Positions 1 to 9,689 of a stretch of 64,000 nt of DNA are shown piece after piece. Origin of the DNA: Dillenia suffruticosa (taxonomy: Eukaryota; Streptophyta; Magnoliopsida; Dilleniales; Dilleniaceae). The stretch lies in assembly GCA_033439265.1 (NCBI GenBank), contig JAVTVX010000004.1:16877701-16941700 (forward strand), written 5' to 3'. A model generated the notes under the pieces. That model did not search any database. It was given only the letters and a program-made list of their open reading frames with translations, and was not told where the DNA came from. Both the position numbers and the translations under genes were made by a program. Position 1 is the stretch's first letter. The number at the start of each line of letters is the position of its first letter.

Positions 1-56
1 AGCCAGCATCCAGGGACAACGGGCGACTGTTCACGATCCCGGTTCGGGGCGTGACA
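1..56 (+). repeat. Tail of 5' LTR of Gypsy element A
   Basis: The window opens inside an LTR. The last bases read GGGGCGTGACA, the same LTR terminus seen at 9661, 27182 and (diverged) 35926, and a primer binding site follows 7 bases later. The rest of this LTR lies outside the window, so its length and target-site duplication cannot be seen. Confidence 0.85.
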
Positions 57-63
57 GTTCGGT

Positions 64-76
64 TGGTATCAAAGCT
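64..76 (+). promoter_or_regulatory. Primer binding site of element A
   Basis: TGGTATCAAAGCT matches the complement of the 3' end of plant initiator Met-tRNA (canonical TGGTATCAGAGC) with one change. It lies 7 bases after the LTR end, as in elements C and D, and marks where minus-strand cDNA synthesis would start. Confidence 0.85.
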
Positions 77-221
77 CTTGGCTTAGAGCTATGTTTTATA
101 AAATGATTTGAAAACATTCTCAAGTAACTTTGTTTTAAAAGTCCTCAATGCATTTGAGAGTTTTACACAGTCATTTAAAGTCCCATACATGGTTTTCAGC
201 ATATGAGATATTCATTTAGGG

Positions 222-246
222 GGTTAGATACGATTCGTATCTAACC
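222..246 (+). promoter_or_regulatory. 25 bp near-perfect palindrome in element A leader
   Basis: Twelve bases (GGTTAGATACGA) are followed by one central T and their exact reverse complement. The palindrome sits in the untranslated leader between the primer site and gag. A weaker equivalent occurs in element D at 36083-36105. It would fold as an RNA hairpin; any role in dimerisation or packaging is inference. Confidence 0.7.
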
Positions 247-299
247 TAGTATGTCATTTTTATTAAATTCTTAGACCCAAGACTTCATTTATTTTAGGA

Positions 300-322
300 G
301 ATTAGTTGCTATGTAACTAACC
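300..322 (+). promoter_or_regulatory. Second leader hairpin of element A
   Basis: A stem of about ten pairs with a three-base loop (GATTAGTTGC/GTAACTAACC) lies 65 bases before the gag ATG. Homologous stems occur in element B (6350-6372, minus) and element D (36155-36177) with differing bases, so the fold is largely kept while the sequence drifts. Confidence 0.6.
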
Positions 323-386
323 TTGATTCTTAAATCTCGACAAAACTATAACATTATATCTAATGATAATTTTCCCTTACAGAGTT

Positions 387-1838
387 ATGCCGTCTAAACA
401 CGGTAGACGAGCAGGATGCGGAGCTAGACCCGCGCTACCCGCGACCCCTCATGTGCCTGACCCTCCGAGGGAGCCTGAGACCTTTGGAGTGCCTGAGGCT
501 GCTTTCTCTACACGGGCGCCCCCTGCAGCGCCTACTCAGCCGGCTGCTCCTGCCGAGGTTCCACCACTGTCCCTTGACGCGTTTAGGCAGGTGTACGAGT
601 GGTACACCTCCCACGGGATTCAGATGCCACCCCCACCACCACCACCGACGGACGCGCCGACTCCTACGGCCGTACCACCTTCTGTTGTACCAGATTAGCC
701 ACCAGTTGCTGATCTATCTACTGTGTAGGGACCTAGCGACACTACCTCCTCCACCTTGAGGCATATTCATGAGCTCACCCAGCTGGTGAAGGAGGCGAGG
801 CAGTTAGGCTGTACAGAGTTCGCAGGGACGGGTGATCCCACAGCAGCGAAGCACTGGATCAACCGTACTCGCAGAATTTTGACTGATTTGGGGTTGAGCG
901 AGGACTACCGGCTTTGGATAGCAGAGAGACTTTTAGATGGTGATGCCCTCACTTGGTGGGAGGCGATTTGTGACGATGCTACCGAGCCGCTGCGATGGGA
1001 GGACTTCTTAAGGGAGTTCGATCGCAGGTACTTCTCTGAGTTCCAGTAGGACCGCAAGAGGGCAGAGTTTCTACACTTGCGGCAGGGAGCCAGGATAGTA
1101 ACAGAGTATGAGATGGAGTTGAGGCGACTAGCTGCTTTTGTTCCAGACTTAGCGACGCCGACGTAGCTACGGTTCAAGTTTGAGGACGGCCTCAACTTGA
1201 ACGTTAGGAGGTACATGACAGTGACCCCTAGTTTCTCCTTTGCGGAGATTGTGGACTTAGCACTTAGGGCGGAGGAGATCGTCCATGCTGAGGGCAGACA
1301 GCGGGAGAACAAGGAGCAAAAGAAGAGATCAAGGGCTTTTTCGAGCCAGGGCTCAAAGAAAGGTAGGACTTTAGGGTACCAGGAAGGCTCCTCTCAGTCG
1401 AGACAGACACTTACTGGGCAGGAATAAGAATCCCAAGAGTATAGAGAACCGGCCTCTAGTGCCACTACTCAGACTTCAGATCAATGGTACCCCTTTTGTC
1501 TCCGATGTCGTAGACACCACCCTTTTGGAGAGTGTAGGATGCCCATTACATGCTTCTGGTGTGGGAAGCAAGGGCACATCAGGAGCACCTGCCCTGAGTT
1601 GGGATTTGGAGGTCACATAGCTACGGGACACTCGAGTGTTCCCCGAGGAGGACAGCAGGGAGCACCTGCGCACTTGAGTCACACCGCTCCACAGATGGTA
1701 GCCGAGAGCAACACGGTGCTAGGACCATCACGATAGCAGCAGAGGACACAGGCCCGTGTATATGCGATAACGCAGGAGGATGCTGAGGCGAGTCCTGATG
1801 AGATTTTTGGTGTTCCTCCCATTGATCTCCATGTTTAG
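387..1838 (+). pseudogene. gag: Gypsy gag, element A, broken
   Basis: Gag is the structural protein that forms the retrotransposon particle and binds its RNA. The start is the ATG at 387, giving MPSKHGRRAG, which aligns with the gag starts of B (6284, minus) and D (36226). An early proline-rich stretch contains a run of at least seven prolines near 630-650. The capsid-like part follows (RLLDGDALTWWEAI near 918-965). A CX2CX4HX4C zinc knuckle is intact at 1551-1592 (CFWCGKQGHIRSTC). Stops interrupt the reading at about 697, 1047 and 1165, and frames shift between segments. The reading ends with TAG at 1836-1838. It cannot make full-length Gag. Confidence 0.85.
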
Positions 1839-1993
1839 AGATGTCCATGTACTTTTTTTTTTGAGAACCATCACTAGTTAAAGCCGTAGATGCTTAACTA
1901 TGTTGGTTGTACATACATTTTGATATATATATATCTATATATATTTTCTTCCATATTTATCGACTGATCTTTTATTTCCTCACATTAAGAGTT

Positions 1994-3055
1994 ATGGAAA
2001 TATAGGAAGTCGTCACTCGTGTCCTATTTGACACCGGGTCGAACCATTCGTATGTGAGAAGCGCCTTTTTTGCCCACGGGTTGGGAAAACCTTGTCGCGA
2101 GGTTGCACGACATACCTAACTCATGTTATCGACACCACTGTTGAGGGCCCGAGGCTTGAGAAGGTCCCAATGGTGCAGGTTTTCCCAAATATATTCCCGA
2201 AGAGCTACTCGGACTACCTTAAGTTCGGGAGTGTGATTTCGAGATTGACCTAACTCCAGGGATCACTCCTATATTTATTCTGCCATACAGAATGGCGCCA
2301 GTGGAGTTTAGAGAACTCTAGGTCTAGTTGTGGGAATTAATAGACAAGGGTTTTATCCGTCTGAGCATTTCGCCTTAGGGTGCTCCGGTATTATTCGTGA
2401 AGAAGAAAGACGAGATTTTAAGATTGTGTGTGAACTATAGGCAGCTAAACAAGGTTTTCATCAAGAATTGGAACACTTTGTCGCATATTAATGATTTATT
2501 TGAGCAGTTCCAGAGTGCGCGTGTTTTCTCAAAGATGGATCTTCGATTTGGATATCATTAGTTGCGGATCAGGGCTGAAGATGTGCCCAAGACCGCATTC
2601 CGCAATCAATATGGACATTACGAGTTCGTGGTCATGCCATTTGGGCTGACCAACACACCAACAGCCACAGACAGTGACTGAGGTGTGAAGTTTCCTTGGT
2701 CTTGCGGGGTGTTATCGGCGATTCATAGAAAGATTTTCCCGGATCGCCGCTATACTTACCAGATTGATACGAAGGGCGTCAAGTTCTTGTGGGATGATCG
2801 TTGTGAGACGAGCTTTCAAGAGCTCAAACAACGTCTGACGAGGGACGGCCAGACAGAGAGGATCTTAGTGTTTCAGCTCAGCACGTAGCTATTCTAGATT
2901 GATAGGTCAGAAAGCTGCGGAGCAAAGAACTTTCATTGGTCAGAGTTTTGGGGAGGAGTGACCATATCGAGGAAGAGACCTGAGAGCCCGAAGAGACTAT
3001 TAAGAGACTTAAGAGACAGTACCCCCATTTGTTCAGCGTATTACTTTCTTTTAGT
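1994..3055 (+). pseudogene. pol: Gypsy pol remnant, element A (PR, partial RT, chromodomain tail)
   Basis: An aspartic protease motif, LFDTGSNHSYV, is visible near 2022-2055. Reverse transcriptase follows ([11 protein letters not shown] near 2424-2456, then [14 protein letters not shown] near 2614-2655). The sequence then jumps from LTNTP straight to a block matching the later PQTVTEI-SFLGL region of element D, so the FIDD catalytic stretch is absent. The same junction is present in element B. A second deletion removes RNase H and integrase. The end resembles a chromodomain tail (QVRKLRSKE-like near 2905-2930 and a YPHLF-like end near 3030). Stops are frequent. Confidence 0.85.
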
Positions 3056-3072
3056 TTCGAGGACGAAACTTG

Positions 3073-3091
3073 TTTTTAGGGGGTTAGAAAA
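3073..3091 (+). promoter_or_regulatory. Polypurine tract of element A
   Basis: A TTTTTAGGGGGTTAGAAAA run sits directly before the LTR start TGTAACACC at 3092. Nearly the same block precedes the 3' LTRs of C (13719) and D (41256). It is the plus-strand cDNA primer site. Confidence 0.85.
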
Positions 3092-3608
3092 TGTAACACC
3101 AAGAGAAAAAAAATGAAATGATTTGGAGACGCAGCGTCCCCAATTTGGGGATTAGGGTTAAAACCCTAACCCCCTTTCTCTCTCTCTCTCTCCCGACCTT
3201 TCATCTTCCGTGACTGTTCGTCTTCCTCCGCGACCGTTCGCCTTCTACCGCTACCGCCGCTGCCATCGTCTCCTCCTTCTCCTTATTCTTCTTCTTCTTC
3301 TTCTTCTTCTTCTTCTTCTTCTTCTTCTTCTTCTTCTTCTTCTTCTTCTTCTTCTTCCCTCTCGGTTTCTCTCTTTACCTCACTCTGTCTTCTCTCCCTC
3401 TCGCGATCTTCCAGGATCGCCCTCTCTCCGCCTCGCCGCACACCGTCGCAAGCCACGATCGAGCACTGCCTTCCGCCACCGCACGCGACTGCAGCACCTT
3501 CTGCAGCGCGATCCCCCAGCCACAGCACGAGCCCAGGCCGCGAGCAGGACTGAGCCCGCGAGTGTGAGACCAGGCCGTGAGCGTGAGCCAGCGCACGAGC
3601 GCGCGTGG
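3092..3608 (+). repeat. Truncated 3' LTR of element A
   Basis: It starts TGTAACACC after the polypurine tract. It has the family's early LTR features: GGAGACGCAGCG, a paired AGGGTT/AACCCT block, CT-rich DNA, then GC-rich coding-like low-complexity DNA. It stops abruptly near 3608 where minus-strand pol of element B begins, so more than 2 kb of LTR is missing. Confidence 0.8.
3286..3357 (+). repeat. (TTC)n microsatellite
   Basis: About 23 nearly perfect TTC units lie within the CT-rich part of element A's 3' LTR. Poly-Leu or poly-Glu reading frames across it are artefacts of the repeat. Confidence 0.95.
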
Positions 3609-4637
3609 ACCCAATGGCATCGATAACACCTTGGAAACTCCGCACCTCGGTCATTGTCTGTGGCTGTTGGTGTGTTGGTTAACCCAATGGCATGACCACG
3701 AACTCGTAATGTCCATATTGGGTGCGGAATGCGGTCTTGGGCACTTCCTCAACCCTGATCCGCAACTAATGATATCCAGATCGAAGATCGATCTTTGAGA
3801 AAAACACGCATACCCTGGAACTGATCGAATAAATCATCAATACGCGGTAGAGGGTACCGATTCTTGATGGAAACCTTGTTTAGCTGCCTATAGTTCACAC
3901 ACAATCGTAGAGTCCCGTCCTTCTTCTTCACGAATAACACCGGAGCACCCCACGACGAAGTGCTCGGATGGATTAAATCCTTGTCCAGCAATTCTTGCAA
4001 CTATACCTTGAGCTCTGTAAGCTCAGTTGGCGCTATTCAGTATGGCGGAAATAGATGTGGGAGTAGTCCCTGGAGCTAAGTCAATCTCGAAATCAAACTC
4101 CCGAACTAGTGGTAGTCCAGGTAGCTCCTCGGGAAATATATCTGGAAACTCCTGTACCACTGGGACCTCCTCAAGTCTCGACCCCTTCATAGTGCTATCA
4201 ATAACATAAGCCAGGTATGCCGTGCACCCTCGACATATCAATCCTCTGGCTTTCATCACCGATACAACACAGCGAGGTAATACTCACCCCTTGCCTGGGA
4301 ACCTCAACAACGGCTCCTCGGGTCTCTGAAACTCTACTTTTTGGTGAAGCAATCTACTAAGCCTCTATGAATGCTTAGCCAATCCCTTGGATGGCATTGA
4401 AATCCGTTATTTCAATTGGAATCAAGTCTGCCTCGAGTATCGTATCTTTGACATGACCTTACTCCCTCTGTAGATGGAATCTCTAAGTATCTGCTCACCG
4501 AGAGGAGTGATGACCAATATCTCCTCATCAAATGGCGACAAAGGCTTACCCAACCTGTGGGCAAAAGACACTCTCACATACGAATAGTTCGACCCGGTGT
4601 CAATTTGGACACGAGCGTCGACTCCCTATATTTTCAT
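3609..4637 (-). pseudogene. pol: Gypsy pol remnant, element B
   Basis: On the minus strand the protease motif DTGSNYSYV is found near 4605-4580. Then come PVVQEFPDIFPEELPGLP (about 4180-4125) and reverse transcriptase ([20 protein letters not shown] near 3945-3885, DDLFDQFQG near 3845-3815, then [14 protein letters not shown] near 3725-3680). The LTNTP-to-PQTVTE jump seen in element A is present here too (about 3675-3645). The gene ends about 40 bases later at the junction with A. Premature stops and a shifted segment show it is dead. Confidence 0.85.
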
Positions 4638-4795
4638 TACTCCTAATGTGAGAAAATAAAAAGATCAGTTAACAAATATGGAAGAAAATATATGCTCTCA
4701 TATATATATATCAAAATATATGTCCAAACCGATATAGTTAAGCCTCTGCGGCTTTAACTAGTGATGGTTCTCAAAAGAAAGTACATGGAACATTT

Positions 4796-6284
4796 CTAAA
4801 CATGGGGATCAGTGGGAGGAGTACTAAAAATCACATCAGGACTAGCCTGAGCGTCCTCCTGCGTCATTGAGTATACACGGGCCTGTGTTCTTTGCTGCTG
4901 TCGGAATGGTCCTGGCACTGTGTTGCTCCCGACTGCTGTCCGTGGAGCGGTGTGACTCGAGTGCCTAGGTGCTCCCTGCTATCCTCCTCGGGGAACACTC
5001 GAGTGTCCTGCAGCTACCTGACCTCCCAATCCCAACTCGAGGCAGGCGCTCCTGATGTGCCCTCACTTCCCACACCGGAAGTACGTAATAGACACCGTAC
5101 ACTCTCCAAAAGGGTGGTGTCTACCACATTGGCGGCAAAAAGGGTTCCGCTGATCTGAAGTCTGAATAGTGGTACTAGGGGCCGGTGCTCTAAATCCCTG
5201 AGGTCGGAATTCCTGTCCAGTATGTACCTGTCTCGGCTGAGAAGAGCCTCCCTGATATCCTGAACTCCTGCCCTTCTTCGAGCCCTGGCTCAAAGAAGCC
5301 CCAGATCTCTTCTTCCTTAGCTCTTTGTTCTCCCGTTGTTTACCCTCAGCATGGACGATCTCCTCAGCCCTAAGTGCTGAGTCCAATATCTCCACAAAGG
5401 AGAAACTAGGAGTCACTGTCATATACCTCCTGATGTTCAAGTTGAGGCCATCCTCAAACTTGAACCGTCGACGTTACCAAATCTGGAACGAAAGCAGCTA
5501 GTCGCCTCATCTCCGTCTCATACTCTGTTACTGTCATGGTTCCTTGCCGCAAGTGCAAAAACTTTGCCCTCTTGCGGTCCTACTGGAACTCAGAGAAGTA
5601 CCTGCGATCGAACTCCCACAGTAAGTCCTCCTATCGCAGCGGCTCGGTAGCATCATCACAAATTGCCTCCCACCAAGTGAGGGCGTCACCATCTAAAAGT
5701 CTCTCTGCTATCCGAAGCCGGTAGTCCTCGCTCAACCCCAGATTAGTCAAAATTCTACGGGTGCGGTTGATCCAGTGCTTCGTTGTTGTGGGATCACCTG
5801 TTCCTACAAACTCCGTGTAGCCTAACTGCCTCGCCTCCTTCACCAACTGGGTGAGCTCGCGAATACACCTCAAAGTGGAGGAGGTAGTGTTACTAGGTCC
5901 TGAAACAGTGGAAGGACCAATAACTGGGGGCTAATCTCGTACAACTGAAGGTGGCACGGCCGTAGGAGTCGGCGCTGCCGTTGGTACTGGTAGAGGTGGC
6001 ACGGCCATAGAAGTCGGCACTGCTGTCGGTGGTGGTGGGGGTGGCATCTGAATCCCGTGAGAGGTGTACCACTCATACACCTGCCTAAATGCCTTAAAAG
6101 ACGGTGGTGGAATCTCGGCTGGAGCAGCCGGCTGAGTAGGCGCTGCAGGGGGCACCCATAAAGAGGAAGCAGTCTCAGGCACTCTAAGGGTTTCCGGTCC
6201 CCTTGGAGGGTCAGACACTTGAGGAGTCTTGGGTAGCGTGAGTCTAGCTCCTCGTCTTGCTGGTCTACTGCGTCTAGGCGGCAT
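4796..6284 (-). pseudogene. gag: Gypsy gag, element B, broken
   Basis: The start codon is at 6284-6282 (MPPRRSRPARRGARL). A proline-rich N-terminal part contains a run of six to seven prolines near 6040. The capsid-like segment holds WINRTRRILTNLGLSED and RLLDGDALTWWEAI (about 5775-5660). The zinc knuckle near 5085-5043 has lost its first cysteine (Cys to Tyr) and carries an internal stop. Several frameshifts separate the open stretches. The reading ends at 4796. Confidence 0.85.
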
Positions 6285-6504
6285 AATTTTGCAAAGGGAG
6301 AATTTTTCATTAGATATAACTTTAGAATTTGGCATGATTTAAGAATTAAGGTTAGTTAATTCATAACTAACCCCCTAAAATGAATGAAATTATTGGTCTA
6401 CGACCATAGAAGGGACTTTAAATGACTGTATGAAACTCTCTAATGCATTGAGAACATTTCTATGTACTTGAGAATACTTTTCTTACTACCCTTTGCCCAC
6501 TTAA

Positions 6505-6519
6505 GGCTCTGATATCAAC
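6505..6519 (-). promoter_or_regulatory. Primer binding site of element B
   Basis: The minus strand reads TTGATATCAGAGCC, one change from the initiator Met-tRNA complement. It sits a few bases inside the LTR edge at 6525. Confidence 0.8.
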
Positions 6520-6524
6520 CGAAC

Positions 6525-6879
6525 TGTAACGCCCCGAACCGGAATCGTGAACAGCCACCCGTAGCCCTGAATGCCAACTACATTTTTATAAAAAATCAGG
6601 CAGAATCTCCCCATATTTCAGAGGTCTCCCAAATACAATTTGACCTGTATAGCAACGTTCATCCTGTAAAATAAATAAATGGCCATCCCGATCTCTTCAA
6701 AATCAACCAATGCCATAGCCAACATTCAGAATAACATAAGGTTATAAAAATTTTCAGCAGACCTAATCACAGACCGCTACTGTCATGCCCAACTAGAGCA
6801 TGAGTAGTCGCCACACCGAGCGGACCTAAAATTTATATAATAAAAAATCATTTTTTCCAAGTGACATTCAAATACGTAC
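6525..6879 (-). repeat. Element B 5' LTR, inner part
   Basis: It begins at the LTR end (TGTAACGCCCCGAACC on the plus strand) and runs to the insertion point of element C. The sequence resumes at 16375 after one copy of CGTAC, which restores a CAAATACGTACAATCG-like block also present in the LTR at 24550-27182. Confidence 0.85.
6875..6879. repeat. Left target-site duplication of C (CGTAC)
   Basis: CGTAC immediately precedes the LTR start at 6880. The same five bases follow the LTR end at 16370-16374. A 5 bp duplication is standard for LTR retrotransposon integration. Confidence 0.95.
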
Positions 6880-7139
6880 TGTAATACCAAAAAAAAAAAA
6901 GAGAGGAAGGAAACGCAGCGTTTTGGACCAAAACGCTGCGCTCTCCCCAAGAGTGAAATTAGGGCAAAAAGCCCTAATTTCTCTCTTTTCCTTCCGTCTC
7001 TCTCTATCTCATTCTCTCTCTCTCTCTCTCCCGAATCCTTCTCACTCCCGTCGCTTCTCCGCCACCACCTCCACCATCTCCACAGTCCTTTGCCTCTTCT
7101 GTCCACCGCTCACCGTCTCTCTCTCCATCGCTCTGTCTC

Positions 7140-7176
<37 letters not shown>

Positions 7177-9661
7177 TCACTCTCGCACTCTCTGTCTCTC
7201 TACCTCTCGAACTCTCTCTCCTTCACACACTTTCTCTCCCACAGTCGCGCCCGATTCACCGCTTCCAACACCTAGCCGCCGCTGCTCCTTCTTTCCCGCG
7301 AGCGCGCCATAGCCGCCTTACCTTCCTCCCATGAGCGCAGCCCCTCCGCGAGCGCGACTGCAGCTCCTCCGCTATAGCGCGATCTCTCCTGTGCGAACCC
7401 GAGTGCTCCCTTGCGCGATCTCCCGTGAGCAGCTCACGATCTCCCGCGAGCAGCGTACAATCTCCCCCGAGCAGCATGCGATCTCCCATGAGCAGCGCGC
7501 CACCCGACGCGAGCAGCGCGTGACCCAGCGTGAGCCAGCGTACGAGCCCGCGTGACCCAGCAAGTGCCAGCGCATCGCCAGCATGAGCCAGCGTGCGAAC
7601 CCAGCGCGAGCCAGTGCACGACCCCAGCACGAGCCAGCGCACGACCCGAGCAAGAGCACGTGCAACCCCAGCACGAGCGCGTACGTGCTCCAGCGCATGA
7701 CCCACTACGGCCTACAAAGCCCTTTGCGGCTAGCAAGCAGGGCTGCGAGCCTGGGAGCCCACTAGCAGGCCAGCCCGCCGGCCCGCGAGCCCACGACAGT
7801 CCTCGAGCCCGCGACCGGCTTTCCCTTTCGAGAGCTCACCTGCATCTTTACTGCAGGTAACGACTATGATTCGGTTGAAGTTCTAGGGTTTGGTGTTAGA
7901 AATTTAGTTGCTAATATATTTTAAATTTGGAAATATTACAAGAGTTCGGATCGAGTTGTAGCCGCACGGACGCTAGTGCTACAAGCAACGGAAACCATAG
8001 GTAAGGGAAATTTAAATTCTTTTGATAAATTGAGTGAATTTAGTGCAAGAGGTCTTGTATATGTTTAGGATGTATGTTAGATTCGATTAGAAGGTATTTT
8101 CTGACATTTGATATGTAATTTCTAGGGTTTCGTCTAAATTCTACATGAATTTAGGTTGATTAATACGAAAGAAACGTGTTTGATGAAATTAAAAACTTGT
8201 TGAGTCGATTAGAGTAAATTTCTTTGGAATTTGAATTGAAATTGTGGATTATTGGTCTAGGTTGACCTTTTTTGAGCTTGAAAGGAGATTTCTTGAGTAT
8301 CGATAGGGCATAGGGAGTGGATACCCTCCCTAGAAGGTGAGTGGATGGTTCATTGTGTTCATGAATGAGAAACATGTTTTAAAATTGCTTTATAAATGAT
8401 TTTCAAAAGATTTTACGTGATTTATGCGAATTGTTTTGTGACTGTGGGCTGTCTGAACTAAATTATAAAGTATAAATATATCCATTGTGTTTAAAAATGA
8501 TTCTGTGCCATATGTTATTTGATATTGCTCTATGAATTGATTTGGCATGAGATTGTTGATTATTTGATGGAAAATTATGGCACATTGCTTGGGAACTGAA
8601 TTGATTTAGAAATGAAGGGTACCGCAGATGACTATAGTCATATTCCCACCACGGAGTGACCCGACGGGGTGGCGTGGTTTGGGGTTTGGATGTGCAGGGG
8701 AGTTAGACGTCCCTCCCTCTGCCGAAATCGTACTATATCTGGTGCACCCTGGTGAGATACGAGCAACGCCAAGGTAGGGGGTTTGTTTTGAGACATTGGA
8801 TAAAAAAACCCTTGGCATGATTTCGGCTGGGTTTGCCACCCTAAGACGGAAGTGTTTTTCGATGGAACCCCAAGATTTTCTGAAATGATAATTGACATGG
8901 ATGCATATTTTGTAAATTGTGATTTATTGAAATGTTTTATGCATATGAACTGTTATTTATGAGATATGCTTTGACTGCCCCACATTCACCCCTTATTTAT
9001 GAACACAATCACACCATTGCACTCTACTCACTGAGTATTTCCCAATACTCACCCCTCTCTTTAACATTTTTCAGAGAAAGTTTAGGTCTACTGCAGAAAT
9101 TAGAGTTTGGGAAGGTTTATCTGCTGTTTTGTGTAGCTATGACAGTGATGTAAGGTTATTTTAGTTGATTTGAAATCCATGGAAGGGAAGACTTGTTTAC
9201 TTTCTTTTAAATTCTATTTTGATAAAACTTATTCTTTGAATGGGACATTTAGTTCGAAGTGTTGAATTTTGATACTTTCTTTTAATTTTACGAAGTTCTG
9301 TACATCTGATACTGTTTGGATTTTACTGATACTGGTTTGTTTTCTTCTGACAAGTGTCAGTAAAATCCTACGACTATGATTTGGGACTTCATTTGTTTTG
9401 ATTTTGAAATATCCTTGAAGTGGCTGGGATGGCCACATTACAAGCGTGCATGTACAGGAACCCCCTCCCCATTTGTGTGCCGATGTGGGCTTGTGTGTAC
9501 TGGGATGGACCGGATGGGTCCTTTATATGTGTATTGTATTTGGAAGAAATATTGTACAGTTGGTTAGCCTTGCGGAGTCTTGGTATATGGGGAGGTTCTG
9601 CCCGTGTACCGAGACAACGCGGTGGTTGTCGCGTGGTCGATCCGAGGATCGGGGCGTGACA
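6880..9661 (+). repeat. 5' LTR of element C
   Basis: It runs from TGTAATACC to GGGGCGTGACA. It contains a GGAAACGCAGCG block, CT repeats (about 7010-7035 and 7145-7172), GC-rich low-complexity DNA (7270-7830), a CTGCAGGTAACG block at 7851-7862, and the hairpin/donor block at 8311-8344. The CT- and GC-rich parts open reading frames on both strands that are not genes. Confidence 0.95.
8311..8344 (+). promoter_or_regulatory. Conserved LTR hairpin followed by donor-like GTGAGTG
   Basis: AGGGAG and CTCCCT pair around an eight-base loop, followed about six bases later by AAGGTGAGTG, a good match to a plant 5' splice donor. The same arrangement occurs in every long Gypsy LTR here: 15017-15050, 25660-25694, 34390-34421 and 42600-42633 on plus, and 17474-17508 and 31909-31938 on minus. 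The conservation is visible; the splicing role is inference. Confidence 0.55.
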
Positions 9662-9675
9662 GTTTTATGCTTTAT

Positions 9676-9689
9676 TGGTATCAGAGCTG
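9676..9689 (+). promoter_or_regulatory. Primer binding site of element C
   Basis: TGGTATCAGAGCTG matches the initiator Met-tRNA complement for twelve bases or more and lies 14 bases after the LTR end. Confidence 0.9.

Larger units (their letters stand above)
57..3091 (+). mobile_element. Internal region of Ty3/Gypsy element A (deleted copy)
   Basis: The order is primer site, leader hairpins, gag, protease, reverse transcriptase, chromodomain-like tail and polypurine tract, which is a Gypsy layout. The internal region is about 3.0 kb, against 5.3 kb in element D (35927-41256). The missing parts are the middle of reverse transcriptase (junction near 2665) and nearly all of RNase H and integrase (junction near 2842-2888). 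Many stops are present. The chromodomain-like tail and long LTRs point to the Tekay/Del chromovirus clade; that clade name is an inference from motif resemblance. Confidence 0.85.
3609..6524 (-). mobile_element. Internal region of Ty3/Gypsy element B (truncated)
   Basis: Read on the minus strand it gives LTR end, primer site, leader, gag, protease and partial reverse transcriptase, closely parallel to element A (gag starts about 85% alike by eye). It is cut off at 3609-3620 inside pol, where it meets A's LTR. There is no 3' LTR. Together with A it forms a long imperfect inverted repeat. Confidence 0.85.

Noticed and set aside
3210-3654. Poly-Leu or poly-Glu frames over the TTC repeat
   Set aside because: Produced by the (TTC)n microsatellite in a truncated LTR.
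7256-7860. Several open frames on both strands rich in Arg/Ala/Ser
   Set aside because: They fall in GC-rich low-complexity LTR DNA where stops are rare in all frames. The same happens at 14151-14556, 18435-18931, 24843-25396, 33209-33697 and 41777-42181.
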